Assembly: GCF_010994275.1 (NCBI RefSeq)
Contig: NZ_WMCD01000005.1
Span: forward strand, 1-64,000
Direction: 5' to 3'
From: Cyclobacterium jeungdonense
Lineage (GTDB): Bacteria > Bacteroidota > Bacteroidia > Cytophagales > Cyclobacteriaceae
DNA: 64,000 nucleotides
The position numbers and the translations under genes were made by a program. Shown piece after piece: positions 15,888 through 25,534 of this stretch (positions within the stretch are counted from its first letter, which is position 1; every line of letters begins with the position of its first letter). The notes beneath the pieces were generated by a model. That model ran no database searches. It was given only the letters and a program-made list of their open reading frames with translations, and had not been told where the DNA came from.

Positions 15888-16955
15888 TTAAACCCGTTCC
15901 AATTTTATGGGATAGGTTTTTTGGGAAGCCCATTGGGGAACGTAGATGTTTTCATCCCGATCCACACAGACATCATGCGGATGCATGAAACCCTGGAAAC
16001 TCATGTCTTTTCGTTGTTCCTGAAGGTTCCCGTTTACGTATTCAGGAGCAGTACCTCCGGGAGTAGAAACTACCCGATCCTGGTTGTCCAAAACGGTGAT
16101 ATAACCCGAATTGGGATAGGCCTGTGTGGTGCTTCTGTATACGGCAGCATAAATATTGTCTCCGCGCAACACCGGTCTGCACACAAAAGAACCTGGAGTA
16201 GGGATGGTTTTCATGTATTGTCCATCCAGGGTAAATCGCTTGTACTGCATATTCCCCCGGTCGGTAATGAGTAAGGTAGGGTTGTTTTTGTCCCTTGTAT
16301 CCACCAGAATGCCATGACAGCAATTGAAGGTTTCATCGGTATTTCCGGAACCACCAAATTGCCGAATCAGTTTACCTTTGGCATCGTACTGGGTGACGTA
16401 ATTTTTGCCATACCCGTCCACCACGTAAATGTCGCCATTGGCGGGATTGATGGCCGTTTCGGTAGGCACAAACTGGCGCGGATAGTCGTAGTTGCCGGTT
16501 TCCCTCGGATAATCCAGTACCATGATTTCTTTTCCTTTCAGATCGGTTTTGATTACCTGGCTACGTGTATTATCACAAATGTACAAGAACTCTTCCCCAC
16601 CCTCATCGCTAATGGTCAGGCCATGGGCTCCGGGATAGGTAGTACCCCAGGTTTCCAGCAATTTGCCCGATTTGTCATAAATGATGACGTTATTTTTGGT
16701 TTCATTGGTCAGTAGGATCAGCCTTCCCTTTGCGTCCTCCACCATCTCGTGGCAATCATTCACAGGGTTTTTGGCGGGATCCAAGTCTCCCCATCCTTCG
16801 ATGACCCGGTAGCGGTGGCTACCATGTCCTAAAATGGTTTCTTTTTTCATGGCATGGGTTTTATGAGAAATGATGTTGGGAATCAGGGCACCGCCAGCAA
16901 CGGCCAAGCCTGTTTTTCGGATAAATTCCCTTCTTGGGTTTGAATTTTCTTTCAT
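15888..16955 (-). CDS. Tat-exported NHL-type beta-propeller protein
   Basis: A 355-residue protein with a twin-arginine signal (PRREFIRKTGLAVAGGALIP). The mature chain is a six-bladed NHL-like propeller: repeats such as GRLILLTNETKNNVIIYDKSG, FLYICDNTRSQVIKTDLKGK, GDIYVVDGYGKNYVTQYDAK and HPHDVCVDRDENIYVPQWAS. The last segment resembles peptidyl-amidoglycolate-lyase-type propellers, but I cannot confirm a lyase site. It lies 100 bases downstream of a DUF1501 gene and is probably the last gene of the minus-strand set with the DUF1549/DUF1553 protein. A strong terminator follows. Likely a periplasmic scaffold or enzyme that works with its DUF1501 neighbour. Confidence 0.82.
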   Translation of the reverse strand: MKENSNPRREFIRKTGLAVAGGALIPNIISHKTHAMKKETILGHGSHRYRVIEGWGDLDPAKNPVNDCHEMVEDAKGRLILLTNETKNNVIIYDKSGKLLETWGTTYPGAHGLTISDEGGEEFLYICDNTRSQVIKTDLKGKEIMVLDYPRETGNYDYPRQFVPTETAINPANGDIYVVDGYGKNYVTQYDAKGKLIRQFGGSGNTDETFNCCHGILVDTRDKNNPTLLITDRGNMQYKRFTLDGQYMKTIPTPGSFVCRPVLRGDNIYAAVYRSTTQAYPNSGYITVLDNQDRVVSTPGGTAPEYVNGNLQEQRKDMSFQGFMHPHDVCVDRDENIYVPQWASQKTYPIKLERV

Positions 16956-17055
16956 CTGTTTATATTTTTTTTTTAGCGGTCAGGTGGCATTTCGCATGAT
17001 TGAAAATCATCCCTCCGTGGGTTGCTTGCGGTATGCTCGATTTCATGATTGATGA

Positions 17056-18483
17056 TTAAGCCAATAAGTCCAGTTCCGCTTCTCCTTCTCCATCAGGAGT
17101 GGTGTAAAACGGACGTTTTTCGATTTCATAATTCGTTTCCGGGTGAATGCCCAGGGCATGGTAGATCGTTTGATGCAGGGCCGCTATCTTGATGGGCTTT
17201 TCTATGCTTTTACATGGCCGCTCATCAGCGGTTTTGCCATATACATGGCCTCTTTTGGTCCCTCCCCCAAACATCAATATAGAACATCCATCCGTAAAAT
17301 GCCGGTGCATGCCGTAATTCTTCATGTCATCAATAATATCGGGCACCTCCACCTGATCTTTCACCTTAGCACCGGGCCTTCCTTCAGTAAGCATGTCCCG
17401 GCTAAATTCGCTGGCAACGATAATCATGGTTCGGTCCAGCCTGCCGCTCTCGTCCAGGTCTTTTACGAGTTGTGCTATGGGCGCATCGATCAGTTTTTTC
17501 ATATCTACCAATCGGGTATGTCCGTTTTCGTGGGTATCCCAACCTACAAACGGTTCGTATTCGGAGGTCACACTGATAAAACGGGCACCTTGCTCTGTCA
17601 GCCTTTTGGCCATCAGGCATCCCAATCCAAATTTTCCCGTATTGTAAATATCGTATTTTTCCTTGGGCTCCTTGCTCAGATCAAAAGCCTGTGCTTCGGG
17701 AGATTTCAAGAGGCGGTAGGCCTGCTCCATGGACCGCTTCAGCGACTCTTTTTGGTAATCGCTGCCCAATTCACCCATCGCACTTTCCTGCACCAGGCGT
17801 TCATACAATTGGTTCCTAGCTTCAAACCGCTTGGTAGACATACCTACCGGAGGCCGCACGCTTTCCAGCCCGGAAGTAGGATCAGGAATTAGAAAAGGCC
17901 CGTATTCACTACCGAGAAATCCGGCACTGTGAAATGCCTTTAACTCTTCCCCTTCTCCAACGGTAAATCGCTGCCCAATGTTAATAAAGGGGGGAATAAC
18001 CGGATTGACCGGACCCAATTCTTTGGCCATCCAGGATCCCATATGAGGCACCGCCACCGATTGGGGAGGCTCGTAGCAGGTATGCCAGTGGTATTGATGA
18101 CGGGTATGCAGAATGTGACCCAGGTCTGCCGCCACATAAGAGCGAATCAGCGTACCACGATCCATCACCTGTCCAATATTCTCCAACCCTTCCGAAAAAT
18201 CAATGCCATCCAGCGCCGTAGGAACGGACTTAAAAGTGCTTAGCACTTCCTTGGATTCCATGCCCTTACGGAAAGGGGTGTATCTCTTTGGATCAAATGT
18301 TTCTGTATGGGCCATTCCTCCGGCCATGTACAAAAGAATCACCGTATCGGCGGAACTTTTGATTTTATCCTTTGAAGTACAGGATCCCAAAAATCCAGAC
18401 ATAGGCGCTCCCGCAGCCATGGCTGCCAGGGTGGCAGCGCTGGTCTTTTTCAGAAAATCCCTTCTTCTCCAATTATAATTCAT
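17056..18483 (-). CDS. DUF1501 protein (Tat-exported), set A
   Basis: A 475-residue DUF1501 protein. WRRRDFLKKTSAATLAAMAAG is a twin-arginine signal. The start VILLYMAGGMAHTETFDPK is the family hallmark, and conserved segments include TEQGARFISVTSEYEPFVGWDTH and GRLDRTMIIVASEFSRD. DUF1501 proteins belong structurally to the alkaline-phosphatase/sulfatase superfamily, but no biochemical role is established. The gene starts 15 bases after the end of the cytochrome-like gene, so the two are co-transcribed. A second, divergent copy of this gene pair stands at 21281-25487. Confidence 0.9.
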   Translation of the reverse strand: MNYNWRRRDFLKKTSAATLAAMAAGAPMSGFLGSCTSKDKIKSSADTVILLYMAGGMAHTETFDPKRYTPFRKGMESKEVLSTFKSVPTALDGIDFSEGLENIGQVMDRGTLIRSYVAADLGHILHTRHQYHWHTCYEPPQSVAVPHMGSWMAKELGPVNPVIPPFINIGQRFTVGEGEELKAFHSAGFLGSEYGPFLIPDPTSGLESVRPPVGMSTKRFEARNQLYERLVQESAMGELGSDYQKESLKRSMEQAYRLLKSPEAQAFDLSKEPKEKYDIYNTGKFGLGCLMAKRLTEQGARFISVTSEYEPFVGWDTHENGHTRLVDMKKLIDAPIAQLVKDLDESGRLDRTMIIVASEFSRDMLTEGRPGAKVKDQVEVPDIIDDMKNYGMHRHFTDGCSILMFGGGTKRGHVYGKTADERPCKSIEKPIKIAALHQTIYHALGIHPETNYEIEKRPFYTTPDGEGEAELDLLA

Positions 18484-18498
18484 CGTAAATGCTTTTAA

Positions 18499-20991
18499 TC
18501 AGTAAATTAATTGAAATTCAGGAAGTAACAAAACGGCCCAAAACAAATCTTGTATCGCTTCCGGCGGTGGGTCCTCCCCCAATACTTCCATGGCCACGTT
18601 GAATTCACTTTGATGAGGATCTCGACCCAAAAGCTTCCGGTACGTCTCATGGATAATGATATCGCCATCCTCGTATTTTTCCTTCCACTGCTTTGCGCCT
18701 TCTTGTAGCGCTTCGTTCAGTGTCTCCCCATTGGTCAGTTCCAGTGCCTGCAACAGGCTGGCCTGGCTGTCTCTGCTGGTGGAGACCACCTCCCGGTTGG
18801 GTCGGCCTAACGCTTTTAAGAAATCCGTATTAGCTACCAGGGAAGCTCTCGCAAAAGGCATGGAAGCCTCTTCGGAAACCGCCAGTTCGTTGGGATCGTA
18901 TTTAAGGGCCTCTTTTTCAAATATGGGATAAATGTACTGGCTGACGCCATCGGAAAACTGCTCGGCTGTAAGTCTTCTTCGCACCACCCCTTCAAATACA
19001 AAACTATCATCCGTCAAAAGCAACGGATCATCAATACCTACCGAAGGCTGTTGATATGCCTGAGAAGTGGCGATTTTGAAAATCAGGTCTTTCAGGTCAT
19101 AACCCGAGTCTTCAAAATCCGTCGCCATCCAATCCAGTAAATCCTGACTCCAGGGAATGTTGTCCATCTCATCAGCAGGCTCTACCAGCCCTCTACCCAT
19201 CATTTGCTTCCAGATCCGATTGACAATCGTTCGGTACATCCTTCCATTAGCTGGTTGGACCAAATACGTGGCGAGTTGCTCCAGTTTCTCCTTGCGATTG
19301 GCTGTACTATCGATTTCACCCAATTCTTCCCACAGTATTTTAGTACTTGCTTTTTTACCAATGGGCTTTTCACATCGGCTGACTTCCAGGGTGCTGTCCG
19401 CGAAAATATTGGCAAAGGCATAAGCTTCTTCCAGCTTCCAATCGCTGACAAAGCTATCATGGCAGGAGGCGCACTTCAGGTTCAAACCCAAAATTACCTG
19501 TCCCACGTTTTGTGCGGCCTGCATTTCGGTAACCTGACTGGCATTCACATCTCCTCTCCACCTTATACCCTCTATGAATCCTTTGGATTCTTCGGTTGGA
19601 TTGAGCAACTGTTTGACAAATTGGTCATAGGGCTTGTTATCCCGGATAGAGGTGTACAACCAATCCGTAATGGCAAACCTCCCCTTCGTGATGTAACCGG
19701 TGCCTGTATAATCGTTCCTCAGGGCATCATTCCAAAAGGTCATCCAGTGGGTGGCGTAATCGTCATTTCGGTTAAGCAACGTTTCTACCCAAGCGGCCCG
19801 CTTGTCGGGACGGGTGTCCTTTTGAAAGGCTGCGTACTCTTCAGGACTTGGCAACAAGCCAATAATATCCAGGTATATTCGGCGCAAATAGGTCTTATCG
19901 TCCACCGGCTCTTTCCAGGAAATGGAATTGTCTTGAAAATATTCATCTACCCAAATATCTATGGGCTGAACCAGCCCGTCCCTAGGCGCCGGTACATTTG
20001 GCCGCCGCGGAGCCAAATCCGCTACCCGGAACTCGCTGACTTCACTTGCCGCATCCGGCCAGGGGGCTCCTCTATCTACCCATAATGAGATCAGGGCAAT
20101 CTCATCGGCAGAAAGCACCTTCCCTTTAGACGGCATGGCCTCTTTGTGATCCTTGGGTAATTTTATTCTCCTCACCAACTCGCTTCTACCGGATTCTCCG
20201 GGTACAATCACCGGACCGGACTCTCCTCCGGTAAAAACATACTCTTTTTCATCCAGTCGGAGTTCGCCTTTAATCTTGGCATCGCTGTGGCATTTGTAGC
20301 AGTTGTGGGCGAAAACAGCCCGTACCTTTCCGACCAATTCGATTTGCTTTTGCTCGCTGAGATCTCCTTCGCCTTCAAATGCCACCAAATCCACCTTTAG
20401 GTCTTCCGGTGCGTATTCTTCTTCGGTCCAGGGAAAGGTACTAGTTAGGTAATCTTCTCCATGGGTAAGCGAGGCTCCAAAATGACCGGCCACCGAGACC
20501 CCTATGGCGGAAACAAATAGCACAGATCGAAAAGCCTTTACTGCCTGCAGGTTACGACCCTCATCTGTCTTCTTTAGAAAATAAATCAGCAACAGGCCAA
20601 TAATAGCGGTAGCTATACCTGTCCATTGGTGCACATCCAGAGTGCTGCCTCCATAGTCTTCCACAGTAGCCAGTATCCAACCGAGACCCGCAGCCAGAAC
20701 GGCTCCGGCTACTCCAGCCCATACCAGCAAGTCTATGCCCGGTCTTAACTTATGGTTAAAATTTCTTAAGGTAAATAATTCCAAAAGGGCTGCAAACAGT
20801 AATAAACTCACTGGAAAGTGTACCGCCAGGGGATGCAATCGTCCCATAAACTTCCAAAGCCAGAAGGGCTCAGTACTCTCCGCTGCTTCCTGAAGTCCTG
20901 CAGCCAGCAATCCATCTCCCAAACCGACACAGAGCAATACAACTGCTGTCACCAAAAAGATGGTCGTTCTTTTATATTTCATTTTATTCAT
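18499..20991 (-). CDS. DUF1549/DUF1553 protein with cytochrome-type domain and membrane N-terminus, set A
   Basis: An 830-residue protein. The first ~180 residues hold membrane helices, with FMGRLHPLAVHFPVSLLLF typical of DUF2231. Near residue 230 a single C-x-x-C-H heme motif (HNCYKCHSDAK) opens the planctomycete cytochrome-type (PSCyt1) domain. DUF1549 (PSCyt2) follows with DIWVDEYFQDNSISWKEP and DIIGLLPSPEEYAAFQ, including a second CASCH motif, then DUF1553 (NRIWKQMMGRGLVEP to the end). Two ATGs three codons apart are possible. These proteins are typical of Planctomycetes and marine Bacteroidota; an electron-transfer or heme-dependent role is presumed. It heads the minus-strand set facing a similar plus-strand set across a 289-base gap. 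Confidence 0.9.
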   Translation of the reverse strand: MNKMKYKRTTIFLVTAVVLLCVGLGDGLLAAGLQEAAESTEPFWLWKFMGRLHPLAVHFPVSLLLFAALLELFTLRNFNHKLRPGIDLLVWAGVAGAVLAAGLGWILATVEDYGGSTLDVHQWTGIATAIIGLLLIYFLKKTDEGRNLQAVKAFRSVLFVSAIGVSVAGHFGASLTHGEDYLTSTFPWTEEEYAPEDLKVDLVAFEGEGDLSEQKQIELVGKVRAVFAHNCYKCHSDAKIKGELRLDEKEYVFTGGESGPVIVPGESGRSELVRRIKLPKDHKEAMPSKGKVLSADEIALISLWVDRGAPWPDAASEVSEFRVADLAPRRPNVPAPRDGLVQPIDIWVDEYFQDNSISWKEPVDDKTYLRRIYLDIIGLLPSPEEYAAFQKDTRPDKRAAWVETLLNRNDDYATHWMTFWNDALRNDYTGTGYITKGRFAITDWLYTSIRDNKPYDQFVKQLLNPTEESKGFIEGIRWRGDVNASQVTEMQAAQNVGQVILGLNLKCASCHDSFVSDWKLEEAYAFANIFADSTLEVSRCEKPIGKKASTKILWEELGEIDSTANRKEKLEQLATYLVQPANGRMYRTIVNRIWKQMMGRGLVEPADEMDNIPWSQDLLDWMATDFEDSGYDLKDLIFKIATSQAYQQPSVGIDDPLLLTDDSFVFEGVVRRRLTAEQFSDGVSQYIYPIFEKEALKYDPNELAVSEEASMPFARASLVANTDFLKALGRPNREVVSTSRDSQASLLQALELTNGETLNEALQEGAKQWKEKYEDGDIIIHETYRKLLGRDPHQSEFNVAMEVLGEDPPPEAIQDLFWAVLLLPEFQLIY

Positions 20992-21225
20992 ATCTTTCTA
21001 CCTACACCGAGTATTTTTAATCCGCCCTCAGGCAGCATCCCACATCAAGAGGAACGGAAAGTTGCTTCACCACTTCCGAAATTAGGATCAATACATCACA
21101 ATAATAGTTAAATTCATTAAAATTACTAGCCTGTACTATCCTGTCTATAACTCAAAATATAAATAAAGCAACATAGAATAGCAAACTGTTTTACACCTGT
21201 GCTACAGTACAGTACAGGATTGGGC

Positions 21226-21257
21226 TTTGACAATGATGGTATAAATTGCTACTTTTA
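21226..21257 (+). promoter_or_regulatory. Candidate Bacteroidota promoter for set B
   Basis: TTTG at 21226-21229, a 20-base spacer, then TACTTTTA at 21250-21257 (one mismatch to TAnnTTTG). It ends 23 bases before the ATG at 21281. The rest of the 289-base divergent gap (20992-21280) shows no gene; it contains a short TACAGTACAGTACAG direct repeat. Confidence 0.45.
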
Positions 21258-21280
21258 GAATCTACGCAGACGCAAATTAG

Positions 21281-24025
21281 ATGAAGAGCCGTAATCTCTT
21301 ACTTGTATTGCCCTTTCTGGCACTTGCTATTTATTGGTCATGGCCCAAAGATGACCTGATAAGTTACAACCGTGACATAAGGCCCATCGTCAACCAAAAA
21401 TGCATTTCCTGCCATGGCGGCGTGAAGCAATCTGGCGGATTTTCCCTGCTTTTTGAATCGGATGCCAAAATGCCTACTGAATCCGGAAAACCAGCCATCA
21501 TTCCCGGGGATGCAGATGCCTCCGAAATGCTTACGCGCCTACAGCACTCAGACCCCGAAATGCGAATGCCTCTGGGAAAAAATCCCCTTTCCGAGACAGA
21601 GATTAAGCTGATAAAAAAGTGGATCAATCAAGGTGCCAACTGGGAAAAACACTGGGCTTACATTCCTCCGGAAAAAGATATATCCCCGCCTTCACTTCCC
21701 AGGGAGCTTGAGGCGAAAAACGAAATTGACCACTTCATTTTCAGCAAACTTTCGCAAATGGACCTGGCCCCTAATCCGCCAGCCCCCAAAGAAATACTTC
21801 TACGCAGGTTGGCCCTGGACATTACCGGCATTCCTCCTACATTAAAAGAATACGAGGACTTTCTCAAGGATACTTCTCCGGAAGCCTATGAAAAGACAGT
21901 AGACCGCTTGCTGGACTCTCCGCATTTTGGGGAGAAGTGGGCCTCTTTTTGGCTGGACCTGGCCCGATATGCGGATTCGAAAGGTTACGAAAAAGACCTG
22001 CACCGTGAAATCTGGAAATACCGGGACTGGCTCATCGAGGCTTTCAACCAGGACATGCCCTATGATGAATTTACCGTCAAGCAGCTTGCCGGCGATTTAC
22101 TTCCTGATCCCACGGAAAACGACTTGCTGGCAACCGCATTTCACCGAAACACCATGGCGAATGACGAGGGAGGCACCAATGACGAAGAGTTTCGGGTCGC
22201 AGCGGTAATGGAGCGGGTAGGCACTACTTTTGAAGTTTGGCAAGGCACGACTATGGCCTGCGTGCAGTGTCACAGCCACCCTTACGATCCGATACGACAC
22301 GAAGATTTCTATAAATCCATGGCCTTCTTCAACAATACCCGCGACAAGGATCTGTACAATGAACAACCAAAAGTATTTACCTACGAACCTACCGAAAAAG
22401 CAAAGGTCCGACAACTGCTGACCTGGGTTAATGAACAAATTCAACCTGAGGATAAATTGCCTCAAATAACGGAGGCCTTTTTGCACCGGCAAAAAGAAAC
22501 CCTGCTTTACAAGCTCGGTCATCGGAGAGTGGAAGCCGAAGAGTTTCAGGACAAAAGCCGCTTTATAGAACTGGTAGGGCATGATCAGGCTTCCATATGG
22601 CAAGTCCAGGACAGTTCCTGGGTCATGTATGAGCAGGTAGACCTGACAGAAGTAGAGGCGATTTCCCTGGGCTATGCTTCGCTGACCGGGGGTAAGGTAG
22701 AAATCCGGCTGGACTCCATACTGGGCACCAAAATCGGTGAAGGAACGTTTGAAGTCACGGCGAAGGGTTTTCCCGGAAACCGGCCAGAACAATGGCAAAC
22801 CCTCACTATTCCAATTCAGCCTACGGAGGCAAAGCGTGATGTCTATTATTATTTTAAAAAGGACCGGGTTTTTGCGCAGGACCTTGTGCGGGTAGACTGG
22901 CTTTATTACCAGGAAAAGTCACCAGAGATAGCCGGCTATTCAGCAGAAATCCGGGCAAAAATAGACTCCCTGCAGGAAATCAAGCCCGTGCAAACGCCCA
23001 TACTGGGAGAATTGCCAAAAGACCAGACCAGGAAAACGGCTGTTTTTGAACGTGGTGACTGGCGAAGCAGGGGAAAAGAAGTGCAGGCCGGTATCCCGGA
23101 AATCATGGGCACCATTAACCAAGCAAAACCCAACCGAATGGATTTTGCACAATGGCTGGTCAGTGAAGAAAATCCCCTGACTGCCCGCGTCATGGTAAAT
23201 CGCATTTGGGAGCAGCTTTTTGGGTTTGGCCTGGTGGAGAGCATGGAGGACTTTGGAAGTCAGGGCATCCCTCCCACCCATCCCGAACTACTGGACTGGC
23301 TGGCCGTAACCTTTCGGGAGGACCTGAACTGGTCGGTCAAATCCCTGATCAAAAAAATCGTTATGTCCTCCACCTACCGTCAACACTCCACTGTAACTGA
23401 AGAAAAGCAAAATAAAGACCCCTATAATAAGTACCTGTCCCGGGGCTCTCGTACCCGACTACCGGCAGAGACGATCCGGGACCAGGCGTTGGCGATCAGT
23501 GGCTTATTGAACCCCGAAAGCTATGGGCCCAGCGTGATGCCTTTTCAGCCGGAACACATTATCAGTTTTGGCGGTAAATTCTGGAATGTAAGCGAAGGAG
23601 AAGATGCCTACCGACGGGCTGTCTACACGTATTGGAAACGAACACATCCTTATCCCTCGATGGTAACCTTTGATAATCCCAGCCGGGAAGTATGTACGTC
23701 CCGAAGAATACGCACAAATACCCCACTGCAATCCCTGGTCCTACTCAATGACCCTGTTTATTTGGAAGCAGCTACGGCCTGGGCACAAAAAATACTGAAA
23801 GAGTATAAAACGGACATCAAAACAGGCATCGAAAAAAACCTGCAGCTCATTACCGCCAAAGTCCCTGAAAAGGAAAAGGTCGCCGTATTGCACCAATTAT
23901 ACCAGGAATCTCTCGCCTACTATATGCAAGAGGGAGCGGATTTGGATGAAGATCCGGAACTAGCGGCCATGCGGCTGGTAAGCAATGCCATGCTAAATTT
24001 AGACGAATTTGTAACCAGAAGATAA
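21281..24025 (+). CDS. DUF1549/DUF1553 protein with cytochrome-type and CBM6-like domains, set B
   Basis: A 914-residue exported or membrane-anchored protein (hydrophobic residues 5-20, LLVLPFLALAIYWSW). PSCyt1 comes first with the heme motif CISCHGG near residue 42 and the closing PLSETEIKLIKKWINQGANW. Next is DUF1549 (IDHFIFSKLSQMDLAP, MACVQCHSHPYDP with a second C-x-x-C-H). About residues 420-550 resemble a CBM6-type carbohydrate-binding module (WVMYEQVDLTEVEAISLGYA to RVDWLYYQE). DUF1553 follows with VMVNRIWEQLFGFGLVE and SRGSRTRLPAETIRDQALA. Only one base separates it from the DUF1501 gene. The carbohydrate module suggests the system acts on or near a polysaccharide. Confidence 0.9.
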   Translation: MKSRNLLLVLPFLALAIYWSWPKDDLISYNRDIRPIVNQKCISCHGGVKQSGGFSLLFESDAKMPTESGKPAIIPGDADASEMLTRLQHSDPEMRMPLGKNPLSETEIKLIKKWINQGANWEKHWAYIPPEKDISPPSLPRELEAKNEIDHFIFSKLSQMDLAPNPPAPKEILLRRLALDITGIPPTLKEYEDFLKDTSPEAYEKTVDRLLDSPHFGEKWASFWLDLARYADSKGYEKDLHREIWKYRDWLIEAFNQDMPYDEFTVKQLAGDLLPDPTENDLLATAFHRNTMANDEGGTNDEEFRVAAVMERVGTTFEVWQGTTMACVQCHSHPYDPIRHEDFYKSMAFFNNTRDKDLYNEQPKVFTYEPTEKAKVRQLLTWVNEQIQPEDKLPQITEAFLHRQKETLLYKLGHRRVEAEEFQDKSRFIELVGHDQASIWQVQDSSWVMYEQVDLTEVEAISLGYASLTGGKVEIRLDSILGTKIGEGTFEVTAKGFPGNRPEQWQTLTIPIQPTEAKRDVYYYFKKDRVFAQDLVRVDWLYYQEKSPEIAGYSAEIRAKIDSLQEIKPVQTPILGELPKDQTRKTAVFERGDWRSRGKEVQAGIPEIMGTINQAKPNRMDFAQWLVSEENPLTARVMVNRIWEQLFGFGLVESMEDFGSQGIPPTHPELLDWLAVTFREDLNWSVKSLIKKIVMSSTYRQHSTVTEEKQNKDPYNKYLSRGSRTRLPAETIRDQALAISGLLNPESYGPSVMPFQPEHIISFGGKFWNVSEGEDAYRRAVYTYWKRTHPYPSMVTFDNPSREVCTSRRIRTNTPLQSLVLLNDPVYLEAATAWAQKILKEYKTDIKTGIEKNLQLITAKVPEKEKVAVLHQLYQESLAYYMQEGADLDEDPELAAMRLVSNAMLNLDEFVTRR

Positions 24026-24026
24026 G

Positions 24027-25487
24027 ATGACTATTTGGGAAGAAGCATTTCTCCGGAAAGCACAGTACAATAGCCGCAGGCATTTTTTAAAAAAATGTAC
24101 TTCCGGCATTGGAGCGCTGGCATTGGGCTCGCTGATGGGTTGCGGTCGGGAAGGTAGTTCGGCTGCTGAGACAGCCTTCCTCGCCGGGCAGGGACCCCAT
24201 TTTGCTCCAAAAGCCAAAAGCGTCATTTTCCTTCACATGGCAGGAGGTCCTTCGCACCTGGAACTCTTCGACTACAAACCCACCCTTCAGAAGCTAAATG
24301 GACAAGCCACCCCGGCGTCCCTGATGGAGGGAAAGGAGTTTGCTTTCCTTAAAGGAACACCCAAACTACTGGGACCTCAGACCAATTTTGCGCAATATGG
24401 CGAATCCAGAGCTTATGTCTCCGATTACCTCCCCGAATTCGCCAAAATGGTGGATGAGGTTAGCTTCCTGAAAGCCATGCATACCAACGAATTCAATCAT
24501 GCACCGGCCCAATTGTTCATGCATACCGGAAGTCCAAGACTGGGCAAACCGAGCATGGGTGCCTGGTCAATTTACGGATTGGGATCGGAAAACGAAGACC
24601 TGCCGGGCTACGTGGTGCTCAATTCAGGAGGAGGGGCCATCAGTGCCGGAAAAAGCGCCTGGGGCAGCGGCTTCTTGCCTACCGTCTACCAGGGAGTGCA
24701 ATGCCGTTCTCAGGGAGATCCGGTATTGTTTTTATCTAATCCCAGTTCCATTGATGAACATCTCCGGAAAAAATCCATTGATGCCATCAACCAAATCAAT
24801 CAGATGGAATACGAACAGGCTGGAGATCCGGAAATTTTGACCCGGATAGCCCAATACGAGCTGGCTTTTCGCATGCAAACTTCTGTGCCGGAAACCATGA
24901 ATATCAATGATGAACCCGCGCACATTCATCAAATGTACGGTACAGAGCCCGGCAAAGCTTCCTTCGCCAACAATTGCGTTCTGGCCCGAAGACTGGTGGA
25001 AAAAGGTGTTCGTTTTGTGCAGCTATTTGATAACCGCTGGGATACCCATGGCGTAGGCGCCGGAAACGGAGTGGGAGAAGGAATGCGCAGATCCTGCAAA
25101 GCCATTGACCAGCCCATTGCCGCTTTACTGAAAGACCTGAAACAACGCGGGCTATTAGAACAAACACTGGTGGTATGGGGAGGAGAGTTTGGCCGAACGC
25201 CCATGATGGAAGCACGTACTGGTGAAGGATTTGACGGTAGGGACCATCACCTGGCGGCCTTTACCATGTGGATGGCAGGTGCCGGTGTCAAAAAAGGAAA
25301 AGTTCACGGCGTCACCGACGAAATCGGCTACTATGGCATCGAAGGGCAGACCCATGTGCACGACCTCCAGGCCACAATTCTTGAAAGGCTAGGCTTTGAC
25401 CATGAAAAGTTAACCTATGAATTCCAGGGAAGAAACTTCAGGTTAACCGATGTGCATGGAAAAGTTATTAATGAAATCCTTTCCTGA
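24027..25487 (+). CDS. DUF1501 protein, set B
   Basis: A 486-residue DUF1501 protein. The N-terminus NSRRHFLKKCTSGIGALALG has a twin-arginine core and is followed by MGCGRE, a possible lipobox, so it may be a Tat-exported lipoprotein. Conserved family segments are SVIFLHMAGGPSHLELFDYK, QLFDNRWDTHGVG, VWGGEFGRTPMME and GRDHHLAAFTMWMAGAGVKKG, all better preserved than in the set A copy. The last two resemble the metal-site region of the phosphatase/sulfatase fold. It starts one base after the cytochrome-type gene. Function unknown. Confidence 0.92.
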   Translation: MTIWEEAFLRKAQYNSRRHFLKKCTSGIGALALGSLMGCGREGSSAAETAFLAGQGPHFAPKAKSVIFLHMAGGPSHLELFDYKPTLQKLNGQATPASLMEGKEFAFLKGTPKLLGPQTNFAQYGESRAYVSDYLPEFAKMVDEVSFLKAMHTNEFNHAPAQLFMHTGSPRLGKPSMGAWSIYGLGSENEDLPGYVVLNSGGGAISAGKSAWGSGFLPTVYQGVQCRSQGDPVLFLSNPSSIDEHLRKKSIDAINQINQMEYEQAGDPEILTRIAQYELAFRMQTSVPETMNINDEPAHIHQMYGTEPGKASFANNCVLARRLVEKGVRFVQLFDNRWDTHGVGAGNGVGEGMRRSCKAIDQPIAALLKDLKQRGLLEQTLVVWGGEFGRTPMMEARTGEGFDGRDHHLAAFTMWMAGAGVKKGKVHGVTDEIGYYGIEGQTHVHDLQATILERLGFDHEKLTYEFQGRNFRLTDVHGKVINEILS

Positions 25488-25534
25488 TTAATGACAACTG
25501 TTTTTGAATACAAATTTGCTCCGATCAACCCAAT

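Noticed and set aside
19204-20085. 293-codon plus-strand frame
   Set aside because: Opposite the DUF1549/DUF1553 gene of set A; no recognisable domain.
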